Positions 46,611 to 57,525 of a stretch of DNA of 64,000 nucleotides are shown here, in pieces. Location: positions 66,167,554 through 66,231,553 of the forward strand of contig OX485803.1 in NCBI GenBank assembly GCA_950295325.1, given 5' to 3'. Source of the DNA: Polytrichum commune. Taxonomy: Eukaryota; Streptophyta; Polytrichopsida; Polytrichales; Polytrichaceae. The position numbers and the translations under genes were made by a program. Within the stretch, counting starts at the first letter, position 1. Every line of letters starts with the position of its first letter. Under the pieces are notes generated by a model, which saw nothing but the letters and a program-made list of their open reading frames with translations, made no database searches and was not told the origin of the DNA.

Positions 46611-49600
46611 CTGAAGGTAGAAAATTCATCAAAGGCAAGCCTTTGGCGGCCTCGTTCAGCATCCTGTGTGTCTTGAGGGGTGTGCATTTCGAAGTATGCC
46701 TGTCATCCCGCACAAGACCACGTAAGGGGACAATCCTAAATTCAAAAGTCTACTGTTCCGATGGTTCAGAAATTGATCTTGATGAATACAAGGAATATCG
46801 AATGGATTCGGGAGGTAAGAGAGGAAGTCAGAAGTCCTGGGCAAACATGAAGATCATGACATTAACACTCCTGTAAGTTGTCAGCCTTTTACTATGATGC
46901 TGTCAACCGAAGACAGACTTTCTGCTCTACTGAAAGACCTTTGTCTGCAATCAGCTATTGGATTCAGTCTTTACCCAAGGTCATTCTGTTTGAAACAGAA
47001 AGCAATTTACAATTAATGTACACAAATTATATATAGATATACCTGTTATAATTCTACCAAATGGTACATATCCCTGATGTACTTCGGTACCGGATCAAGA
47101 TCCAATAGAAGCGCTGGTAAAACCCTGATTTGCAGTGCACAGTATGAATTCCCAAAGCACCAATTATTTGAACCCACTCCAACTGATCGAATTGAAGCAA
47201 GACAAACCTATCGACACCAGCACACACACAATGTGCTGGAGCTTCTGAACTTTCACCACGTCCAGATGCAAGGTCCGAGACATATCTGTTGCAGAAAAAA
47301 AAGGAAAAAGAAAACTTCAGTTTGCACAAAATACTGGACATGTGTACCTCTGAATGCAAAACTCAAGTGCCTTGGGCTGCAGACCACCCTTTGCTGGATA
47401 AACAGGATAAAGTTTTCCTGTCATTCTAATTCATGTTTAACTCCTTTGGCTCCATCGAGCGCTTCAGGGTAAGTAGACTCCTGATCCCAAAGCTCCAAAT
47501 AGAACTCCCTTATCTCAAAATGATCTTCAAGTGGTAAAGCTTTCACCTATTACAACTCAGGCACATGAAAATGGTATCCAATTGACGGCTGCCATTTGCA
47601 GGACATGACCTAATCCTTGAAGGAACAGGAATATGCCTATAAGGGATACACAACGAATTGTGCAATCCAAAAAGTATTGAAATAATATCTGATTTGGTCT
47701 TTGATATTGAATCCATGACTAGCACGACCTATTCAAAAAAGAAAGTGCAATTAAAGTCATGTGTTAGCAGTGATTACATATACAAGGAAGGTATTTGAGT
47801 CTAGGTCATTTATACAAGCTTGAATCTCTTTATGATTCATATTACATATATATATGCTCCGATAGGAACAATACATAGAATTTCAAATGGGATCATTTTA
47901 GATAGGGCCAGTTTTGACACTTTTAGCTAGAAATATCAAGAAGTAATACTAACTCCCTGTATATGACACCTTGAGGCCCAGAACAGGCGTCCTGGACCTT
48001 TGAGAATGTAAGTATGAGAAGTACTTCATGAAGGTGTACCCCGTGACCAAGGTTCTCCACTGCACTCTGATCATGTATAGTTATAGGACACAGCTATGTT
48101 TCAAAAGACAATCATGCCTAGTCCGGACAATGGTTGAGGAGAAATCCATCCCAGAATGCTCTTTTCTGCTGGAACAAATAGATCCGCATTTGTGAAAAGT
48201 TCTGAATTTACATAAAAGCTTAAATAAAAGCAGGAATAGGCCTCACCTTACCACCCACTGCCACTTGTGCATGCACAGGATATTTTGCTGCCATCTTGTT
48301 TAGAAACCAAGTATCTGTAAAGCGAGCACCTCAAAAAAACTTTTTCAGATGAGGGAAGACCGTGTGTAATTGTCCGTCTTCCTGCTCTTCGTCTGAAGAA
48401 TCATGGGCATCGACAGTGCTCTAAACAATCACTTCAATGGCACTTAAGCTTGGGCTCAAGCGAAGCCCTATGCAGATAAAATACACATTTATCAGCTTGC
48501 CTAAAGATGAAGTAGAGACTCATTTCTTCAAATGATGTAAGTAGCTGATCAGGTTAGATCTCAAATGCCAGAAACGATTCAGAAGAAAGTAAGATAGATA
48601 GCTGTTAGTTGTGAAGCATTGGGTATAAAGAATGTCATCTCTAGCAGCAACACGATATTTACCTCGATGACATAATCGTTCCTACAAAACTAAGGTGCTG
48701 ACCATCTTCTACTCTCTGCCCAGCCTGCTGAAAATTCACATATATACTTGGAAAATGTTGGAGAAGCATCCGCAACTGTCAGTTAACATATGGGTGATCA
48801 GCACTTCTGACTATGAAAAATGGAGAAATGTCTTCAGCAAACCTCAGAGTTGGATGTCTGTTGACCTTAGAGATATTCTGAATCAGAATATTGCGTAGAT
48901 AAATAGAAACACAAATCTGGATTACAAGAGTGGAGATGGAGATTCAAGTCCTATGATCTCATATCTCCAACTTCAGGAGTTGGTCCGGTATGATTTTCCA
49001 TTGGATGTTTTGCATAAAATATGAAAAAACTCTTTACACTTTTGGTGTGCGCTTGAATTTCGTGTTTGAATTTGAATGAAGAGCAACCTATTTCGGTTCA
49101 TTGAGGGCCAAACTCCTTTAAGCACCTCTTGGCATGCCCAAGTGAGTTAGACCCTCAATGAACTCATATAAAATGTTCTTCTTTCAAAACTCCACACTAC
49201 CTCCACACATACACCAAAAACTCACTGAACATGGAAGGTATTGCATGCAAACAACCAACTCCAGACCAAAAATCATGTTGACTTGATGAATAACTCTAAT
49301 GAAGACAACGGAAATGGTCACCCTAGCATATAGGAAAATTCTCATTTCAGTATGTGAAGGGATTACCATGTGGAAACCATTCTCCTCTAATCGTGAGCGC
49401 TGATAAACTGAAAGTTTCTTGATAAAATCACAGGAATGTCAAGCACACAGTCTTTGTACGTAGCAGATCCTCTCATCAGCATTAGCTCTGTCAATTTTTC
49501 TTCGACATGAGGCAGCACTGAGTTAGAGGTTTCAATATCTAAAACAGGGTGTGCATCATGACCACTGGTGGCTGGGGTTTCTGTAACTTGTATCGATGCC

Positions 49601-50112
49601 AGTGCCAGAGAACTTCTACTGAGCTTCTTCTTTGGTTGGTGGACTGCCTTTTCAATAACTGCATTTCCCTGACTACTCCTTGAACCTGCATCTTGCACAT
49701 TAACAGCATCAACTTTTGATCTAGTTGCAAGTGCAAAAGAATCCACTCTGCGATCGGAATGTGGCTTGTATAGTTCAATGGATTCACTGCTTCCAATTTT
49801 AATTGCTGATGGAATTGGTTTCAATTGGCGACCTTTAAACTTCTCTTCACTTTCAGCATCAAGTTCACCCCGCAAAAATATGACTCCACCTGATTTGCCA
49901 GCTTCTTTGCTTTCAGGCTTTTGTGGAATTCAATGTTGATTTAAAGAGTCTGCATGTGACTCTTCCAGATCTTGACTTGCCTCTTGTGAAGCAAATTGAT
50001 GAAATATTAAATCTTGTGTATTAAGAAACCCCATGCCTTGAGCCACTTGCCATGCAAAAAGCGCTGTTGTTAATATGCAATGCATTATGACACTGTAATG
50101 CAGCTTTCTCAC
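46611..50112 (-). pseudogene. RecG-like DNA helicase, decayed and truncated
   Basis: RecG remodels stalled forks and recombination intermediates; plants have an organelle-targeted form. Minus-strand segments follow the RecG order: an N-terminal segment (50,112-49,390), LHTVFPHLKKFF then GARFTDTWFLNKMAAK (exon 48,420-48,247), the wedge motif KLYPVYPAKGGLQPKAL (47,425-47,348), DLDPVPKYIRDMYHL (47,124-47,058) and DAERGRQRLAFDEF (46,699-46,611). The last three exons join in perfect phase (2, 0). Decay: in-frame TGA at 49,932-49,930 and 48,333-48,331, both where CGA (Arg) would fit. The ATPase motor that should follow FDEF is absent down to SRP54, so the gene is truncated. Exons between 48,246 and 47,426 were not found. 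Earlier N-terminal exons may lie at 51,200-51,750. Confidence 0.72.
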
Positions 50113-52250
50113 TGAGTCTGTCTAAATTGAAACAAAAGTTATCGAAAAGAAAAGCAACGAAATAAGGAGAATGAATGTGAAAACCTTCAGACATGGGGTA
50201 CACATGCTTGACAATTGAATGGTGAGGTAAACAGAGATGATCTTTTCTCAACCTAGATAAATATGTAAAACATACCCCTATCAGGCCGGAGCTTCAACCT
50301 ACCTGAGTGACATTGAAATTGCATGATCCCATATTCTAATCGTCCATATCTTACACAGGTGAGTACTCAACTTATCTTTCTCTTTGGAAAGATTTGAAAG
50401 TAATATTAATTTGAAATGGTGAACTGAAATCAGGAGAGACCTGAACTTACTCTTCATATTATTAAAAAGAAGAAATGCAGTGAAAAAGAATAGGAAAAGT
50501 GTCCTACGCTTAGAAAAGCTAAATCCACTTGAGGCATATAATGCATAGCTAAGAAAACGCCTGTAATTATCTGAATGGACAAAAGAGCACAGGACTGTCC
50601 TGCTTCACTTCAATGTTGCTCTTGCAAACTTTCTTTCAAATAAACTCAACCTCATCTAGGAAAGGTCGAATAAAAAGAAATCTATGAACATTCTCACAAG
50701 TGGCAGCAGTAACATGTCATCTACTTTCAACGGGAAGAAATTGGTGATTGCCTACATACTTTGTCCAGAAGCTGGGTGCGGCTCATGGGATCTAACTGAT
50801 CTTACAACATGGCATCCTTTTCCAAAGATGCAAAGATGTCACCACTACTAGTTGACAGGAGTGAAAGTTAAGAATACAAAAATTCTCCAAACCTGTAAAC
50901 GACACACAATGTAATCAAGCGTTAATTCATAACCTGGTTTCCTTGCTCAAAGAAATATCAATAATTATGAAACAAGAACTGAAGGAAGTTATACTACACT
51001 AATTGAGAGAAGCAGAAATACAGCTACTTCAAGAACCACCAAGGCATTTTCGTTATTGTGACTGGAGTCATCTACGGATACAATAACTTCCTGTTTCAAA
51101 TGAAAAAGATAATCAGAGCCTGGTAAAGTAGCCTATTTCAGCACATATAGTTGTATAGTACCTATTACTAGGATTGGAAACTTTGTGGTATAGTAAAATT
51201 GTCTTTCCTTTCAATAAGGAATGGTTTAACTTGTAGTATAATGAAGAAGTTCCTTGCAAGGCTCTTCAATTCCTCCTTTCCTTGTCAACATAATGTAAGA
51301 TGAAACTTGGCGAGAAGCTACTCCTGAAACATTTGAAAATTCATGGTGAGCTTCATATACCATTGCTTTCAAGAGCTTCCCATCATCCATGACCTGCCTT
51401 GGAGCAATCACTGAGACTAATACTTAGAAGCAGAGGTCAAATTTTACAAACTCGTCAAAGAGATTGCTAAATATATGTCACAACACGAGAAGATTGGACA
51501 AGTAAACAAAATGCCTTCACATCCGGCGCTTTCAGTAGTGAACTCTCTCCTCAGGCTTGGGCGAACCAACCCGTACACTGGTTCCTTGGAGGCCAGGGTT
51601 TAGGCATCCAACAAGGAACGAGTGTATGGGTTGGTTCGCCCAAATCCCTTCCGAACTTAACAAGACTTGAGAGGCAAATGCTGTCTGGAGCTTTACACCC
51701 GATAGAATTGTGACCGGTGCAAACAACGGAAAGCTTGGTCGATCACCTATCACTCACAAAAATATGGATTCAAGAGGATAACACTTAATTCCAGGGATAG
51801 AATGTTCCGTGCTTTCTTGTTTCCATGAAACATGGAATTTTTGTGTTCTTCATGGTTGACGCAATCCATCGAGGGCATAATACCTCTCAGCGATAACCAG
51901 CTTGTGAAGATGTTGAAGAGTCCATCACAAAGCTCTGCAATCGCACGCCATATGCGCATTGACATGGCTTCCTCGTGCAAATTCTTGGCAATTCACCACT
52001 GCGAACTCGCTATTCATGCTCTAGCTTGTAACTGGTTACTATAAGTCATCAAATTTGATCACTTCATAGCATTATAGGTTGGTGTGTTTTCTTGTGAGCA
52101 TCCCTTAACCCAGTCACTCGATACATAGTTCCACAACATAGTGATTTCAATCACAAGTCATTCATTATCCTCTAAGATCCAAATTATATTAAATGTGGAT
52201 CAATATGTAACTTCTTTGTACTTATATCACTGCTCTTAAAAATACCAACA
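50113..52250. other. Upstream region of the RecG relic
   Basis: Contains minus-strand open frames at 51,411-51,226 (with KLLKAMVYEAHHEF) and 51,753-51,532 that could be remnants of N-terminal RecG exons, but no join could be fixed. Also holds the inverted repeat at 51,557-51,643. Confidence 0.35.
51557..51643. other. Foldback hairpin, miRNA-precursor-like
   Basis: Arms TTGGGCGAACCAACCC (from 51,557) and GGGTTGGTTCGCCCAA (to 51,643) pair. Pairing continues inward through GTACACTGGTTCCTTG versus CAAGGAACGAGTGTAT with about three mismatches, leaving a loop of roughly 20 bases. Stem length and scattered mismatches resemble plant miRNA foldbacks, though any inverted repeat could look so. Strand of transcription unknown. 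Confidence 0.55.
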
Positions 52251-52254
52251 CATT

Positions 52255-53460
52255 TATCTCACCGAAGGACTAGTGTTACCAAGTCAGTATTTTCCATACT
52301 TGTGCCATGTGATGTTACTGGCTTTGAAATTCATAAATTTACAACGATCAGAGGACATTCGTTGGCACCAGAACCCCCGGGTTTAAAATTTAAGAATCAC
52401 ATTGCCAAGGTAGATCCATCGCTTTATTTTTTTGCTGTGACTTCTCTGAATTTACAACACAGATCTCTGATTACCAGCACATAAGAATAATTAAAGGACT
52501 AGTACTACCAAGTCAGTAGTCTCCATACTTGTGACATACGATGTTTCGGACTTTTGAATACTTAGCCTTACACCGAGCAGAGAACATTCTTCGATAACTA
52601 GAACCCCAGGACATTTTTCGGTCACCTGAATCCCAGGGTTTAGGGTTTACGAATCACATTGCCAAAGTAGATCGATCGCTTAGATATCTTGCTGCAACTT
52701 CTTTGACTGTATGAACACAGCTCTCGAATTACCAGCACATCAGTATAGTTGAATAGTATTCTTCATACTTTGTGATTTAAGAAATTTCTAGCTTTGAAAT
52801 TCGTAAAGCTTACACCGAGCAGAGGACATTCTTCGGCAACAGAACCCCAGGTTTTAAAATGTAAGAATCACATTGTCAAAGTAGATCCATCGCTTAGAAA
52901 TTTTGCCGAGACTTCTCTGAATTCATAACACAGAACCCCAGGGTTTAAAATGTAAGAATCACATTGCCAAAGTAGATCCATCGCTTAGAATTTTTGCTAA
53001 GACTTCTCTGAATTCATAACACAGCCTTCGGATTACCAGCACACTAGTATAATTGAAGTACTTGTACTACCAAGTCAGTAGTCTCCATACTTGTGGCATA
53101 CGATGTTTCTGACTTTGAAATTCTCAAACCTTACACCGAGCGGAGAACATTCTTCGGTCACTAGAACCCCAAGGTTTAGGGTTTAGGAATCACTTTGCCA
53201 ACGTAGATCAATCGCTTACGAAATTTGTTGCGACTTCTCTGAATTCATAACACAGCCTTCGGATTACCAGCACACTACTATAATTAAAGGAATAGTGCTA
53301 CCAAGTCAGTAGTCTCCATGCTTGTGATATGAGATGTTTCTCGCTTTGAATGTCTTGAACCTGACACTGGAGTGGACGACATTCTTCGGTCACTAGAGCC
53401 GCAGGGTTTAGGTTTTAAGAATCACATTGCCAAAGTCTATGTAGCTAGAGGCCTTACTTA
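52255..53460. repeat. Tandem repeat array, ~230-bp unit with telomere-like motif
   Basis: Units begin near 52,267, 52,497, 52,750, 53,055 and 53,285 at ACTACCAAGTCAGTAGTCTC or a variant. They continue through a CACCGAGC(A/G)GAG-ACATTCTTCGG stretch, (CCC)AGGGTTTAGGGTTTA or a mutated form, and AATCACATTGCCAAAGTAGA, ending near ATTACCAGCACA. One unit carries an extra ~110-bp internal duplication (about 52,830-53,030). No coding capacity. Confidence 0.92.
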
Positions 53461-55631
53461 GAGATTTTGCACGGGTTTTACTCCACGCCATGAGTAATAA
53501 GCTCAGTGTATCGCAGTACCTGAACCACTCAGGTTGAAGAAAATCCTCGAAAGTTTGGCATCATAATTGAATGACGCTGATGACTATCTAAGAAATCTCG
53601 TTTCATCGCTTGACCTGTGAGTACTCTGGATTGCCAGAGGACGCGGAATTGCACGAAATGACGAGGAGTGGTAGCTCGTGACCATGGCTATCATCCCCAT
53701 CCTAATTCGTCCAATTCGCAGCTTCATCTGAACCATGGCCCCCTCGTTGCGATCCTCCCATCACCGGAAACATCGTACAAGCGAAGTAGGCACCAAATAC
53801 AGGCCCATCACTCCTCCTCCTTTCTTCTTCTGCCACCATCGCCAACTCCTCTTCCAATTTCTTCACCTCTCTACTTCACTGCCTTCTTCCATTCTCACTC
53901 ACCATCGCCAATCATGTTTGGCAGCTATCAAAATATTCTGCTGGCACGTAAATAAGATGTGTTGCAACAAGTTATGATTTGACTTGCCCGTGTGTTGATA
54001 AGTTTTGAATGCATTTCGAGTTTCGGTGAGTTTTGGCTGTCGACGAGAGAATAGGCAGAGGGCTTTATGTAGTGCAGGCTTCAATTTCATCATCAGGAAA
54101 CGCATAAATGCTGCTATCGAGGCTGAGGCCAGCGGATGCCTACGTGGCACCACTTCAGATGTCCACGTTGGCACATTCTGAAAGACAAAGCAATTGAGCT
54201 CCATCAAGATTGTATGCGAGTTCTTGCTCTAATAAGTTACAATTCTTAAAATTTCGTGCAATAGAGGGTCCCTCTATTTTAGAGATGCACGTTTTGGGGA
54301 CTATGGGGGCACTAGAAGTGGAGGAAAAAATAATCCCCCGTTGGTTGTCGGTTATTCAAACACGAAAAGCATGTGGATAAAGTGGCAATTGCATATGAAA
54401 TTGAACCAGCACGTGGGTAGTTATCAATAAAGTAGCAAATAGGGAAGAAAACAATTCCCAAGTAGGTCTGTCACCTGTGACAATTAGAAGGTTTCAAAAT
54501 CAAATACATATGTTGATGTGCACATATCTTGCAACCTCCTCCAAGCAGATGTTTTGTACACACTACATGTAGTGCAAAAAAAATTATAAATAAAGTTAAA
54601 ATTATAAATAAAAAATTGCGCTTGAGCTATGTATGGTAGAGAATATTTTGTTTTTGTCATGATGTGGATCCCCTCATGAATCCCACTCAAACCTCCCGAC
54701 CTTCAAGATTATCTAGTCCATGACTTACCTTCTTCCACAATACAAAATCCATACTATGTGTGTGTGTGTATATATATGATATTTAGTGAAATCACTAACT
54801 ATTTAGAGTTACCCCTACATGTGGATCAAATGAGTCTAAAACTAATTATGTCTTGCAACCCCCTCAAATATAGATTTGTTGTTGTTGTTGCCACATGGTG
54901 TTGTGTGATTGGTTGGAACCTCTTAAAATATCACTTTAAAAATCATTATATTAGGCATAGATGTGCCCAATCTGACCTGAACATAAGATGTGATTATTTT
55001 TCCTATAGATTCTTACTATAGATTTATACTATGTATATTATGACAAATAAAATACTAACAAAAATTTTGCAAAATTATGTACATTAAAGAATGATCCTAT
55101 TAACGTGGGCCACAATATTGGAAAATATTTCTCTAGAACCCAAATCCCCTTTCAGCCCACGCCAATTCCCTAATTCTTGTGGGTCATAGTAATTGCTCTT
55201 GGAAGAAAATTCATGTGGGTAACTATTTCATTTTAGAATATATGCTACTTTTGTACATGGATTACAGTTATTTAAGTACTCACTATGGAAGGACACCTAG
55301 GATCTTGAGCGAACATCATTTCCCGGCCTAACTAGACTATTAGAGTGGCCCATAGTGTATATTTTCACAATACTAAATTCCCACCCACACTAATTTAAAG
55401 ATAAAATTCGAGTGTACTAGTGTGAACGTTAAACAACATATAGTAATACACTACTTCACTCAATAAACTCTAAGAATATGAGCAATATTTCATATATATA
55501 TGGAGAGAGAGAGCACCACGTCTAAACTCCAAATACATATATATAAGTGGCACCAAATATATATATAAGACCATACATCAATTACAATGGAGTCGTGCCT
55601 GAGTGGACCAGATTGTGCTTGGAGGAAGTAA
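53461..55631. other. Intergenic, no supported gene
   Basis: Mixed sequence with AT-rich stretches and TATATA and GAGA runs. Open frames at 53,668-53,977 and 54,758-55,021 show no recognisable feature. Confidence 0.5.
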
Positions 55632-56127
55632 GGGGCGGTTTACACTATGGACCATGAAGTCGTCCCACGTAAGAGGCCTATTTTGCGTGGGACGACTTCA
55701 TGGGACGACTTCCATGGTCCGAGTTACTAAAATATTAGTTTTCATGGTTCATGGGCCCTTCACTAGGTGTAAACCGAATGTGGACCATGAAGAATGACCA
55801 TGCACCAAAAAGTGGAGTCATTAACTAAGTTGGAAAAAAAATCATTAAAAAATTCCAAAAAATTCATTAAAATGGCATTTTTCTGACATGGGCCCTTGCT
55901 ATTTTTCCTAGACCACCTCTTTTGCTTGTCCCAACGGAAAACCCGTTGGACCATGGCAGTGGATAGAGTAGGCTTAAAAAAACAAATTTGTGGACCTCAA
56001 CCTCCGTGGTCACTCTGCCATTTTTTCCTTGGTGTAAACCCAAGTCGTCCCGGGACGACTTCAACGTCCAATCACATCGCTTAGACGGCCGTGGGACGAC
56101 TTCATGGTCCATAGTGTAAACCGCCCC
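55632..56127. mobile_element. MITE 1 (PIF/Harbinger-like ends, TAA target duplication)
   Basis: A 496-bp non-autonomous element with terminal inverted repeats of ~39 bases, perfect by eye: GGGGCGGTTTACACTATGG at the left and its complement ending CCGCCCC at the right. Flanking TAA (55,629-55,631 and 56,128-56,130) is a three-base target-site duplication, as in PIF/Harbinger elements. Just inside the left end, GTCGTCCCACG is followed after ~15 bases by CGTGGGACGACTTCATGG, so the left end itself folds. No transposase. Confidence 0.9.
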
Positions 56128-56134
56128 TAAGTTA

Positions 56135-56637
56135 GGGCCACTTCACACACGAGCCAAGAGCCGTGACCATGAAATTGTGAGAGCCCAAAAGAAAGTGTCC
56201 AAAGGCCGTCCCAACTCACGTCCAAAATCATGTAGTGTGGTCACATATCCTCAAGTGTAGTGTGAAGTCATATGTGACCAGACCCTCAACCAAATGCTAT
56301 TTCAATGAATGTCTATTCATGCAGGCCTTCACACATGATAAAATGGACTAAACCAACAGTTGTGATCGTTCGGAGTGCCATGGACTTCCAGTTTTGGTGT
56401 TAGGCCGACCTCCAAGAGGTGAGTTTTGAAAATAATCCAAGTGACCATGAACCATGATTCGTTCGATGCCATGTAGGAATCCACGTAGACCTTACATCCA
56501 TCTTGCATTCACATACTCCGTTGGTCCCTCAGGCGTAGTGTGAAGTAGCGAACTTGGACCGGCTCCGCCTTTTCCACCAATGAGAGTTCTTAAAGTGTTA
56601 TGGTCACGGGCTCTCAGTCTCGTGTGTGAAGTGGCCC
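56135..56637. mobile_element. MITE 2 (different family, TTA target duplication)
   Basis: A 503-bp element beginning GGGCCACTTCACACACGAG and ending with the near-complement CTCGTGTGTGAAGTGGCCC. Inverted repeats extend ~37 bases with a few mismatches. TTA flanks both ends (56,132-56,134 and 56,638-56,640). Only seven bases separate it from MITE 1. No coding sequence. Three-base TTA duplication and G-rich ends again suggest PIF/Harbinger. Confidence 0.9.
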
Positions 56638-57284
56638 TTAGCACAATGTGAGACGCATAAGCGTGGTCGCTTAAAATGCATTCTACATGTGATGAAAGTT
56701 AAAGTGCGGTAACTAGCTTTGAGTCCTCGGGAGAAGGTTGGGGACTTATCCATTCATCCGCCTGAATAAAATGTCACTTATGGCTCACCGCCTTCATTTG
56801 GACATTGTCAACAAGGTTGGCACCACGCGGTTTTTTATAGTTGGGTTTTTCATAGTTTTTTTAGAAAACCCAATTAACTGAGGTCCAGCAAAGTTTGGTT
56901 TTATTCGGTTTTATTGCAGATAAGTTGAGATTATAGGGTAAAGGGTCCAATGTCCGCCAATGATGATGTCGATTATCAAGTGCCAAGTGTTGGAATAAAA
57001 CCATGGTTCAATTTGCAGAAATCGGGTTTTTTTGCATTAAAACCAAAAACCCAATGCATCGGCTGGAAAAAGTTGGGTTTTTTTCCACCCTTGATTGTCA
57101 AGGAGGTGGTGTGCAAGTCAGTATTAACTAGTTACCCTAAAACCACATGAGGACGGTTGCGTATTTCGACAAATGTTGGGAATGAATTGCTCGCCCCATG
57201 GTGTATCCACATTGACCGAGACCAGTGAAGTCCCTAGGAGGGCATTACCTTTCGGCACTAGAAAGGAATGTAGCTCTCTACAGA

Positions 57285-57525
57285 CAGTGTGGGGTTGTTT
57301 ACATCATGGACCATGAAATCGTCTCAAGACCTTGTAAAATTTGTGATTGGCTGTTGAAGTCGTCTTGGGACCACTTCGGTTTACAATGTCAGAGTGACCA
57401 TGGAATTTGAGGTCCCCAAATGACATATTTTAAGGCTTACATTATCCACTAACATGGTCCAACGGGTTTTGCGGTGGGAGAGGCAAAAGAGGTGCTCTAG
57501 TAGAAAAAGGCAAGGGCCCATAGCA
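57285..57525. mobile_element. Decayed relative of MITE 1
   Basis: GTTTACATCATGGACCATGAAATCGTC near 57,295 and a CATGGTCC(A)ACGGG(T) stretch near 57,453 match the right half of MITE 1 in opposite orientation, with many substitutions. Clean ends are no longer visible. Confidence 0.7.

Noticed and set aside
52600-53450. True chromosome end (telomere)
   Set aside because: Only isolated one- or two-unit TTTAGGG matches occur inside a longer 230-bp repeat, and genes continue on both sides.
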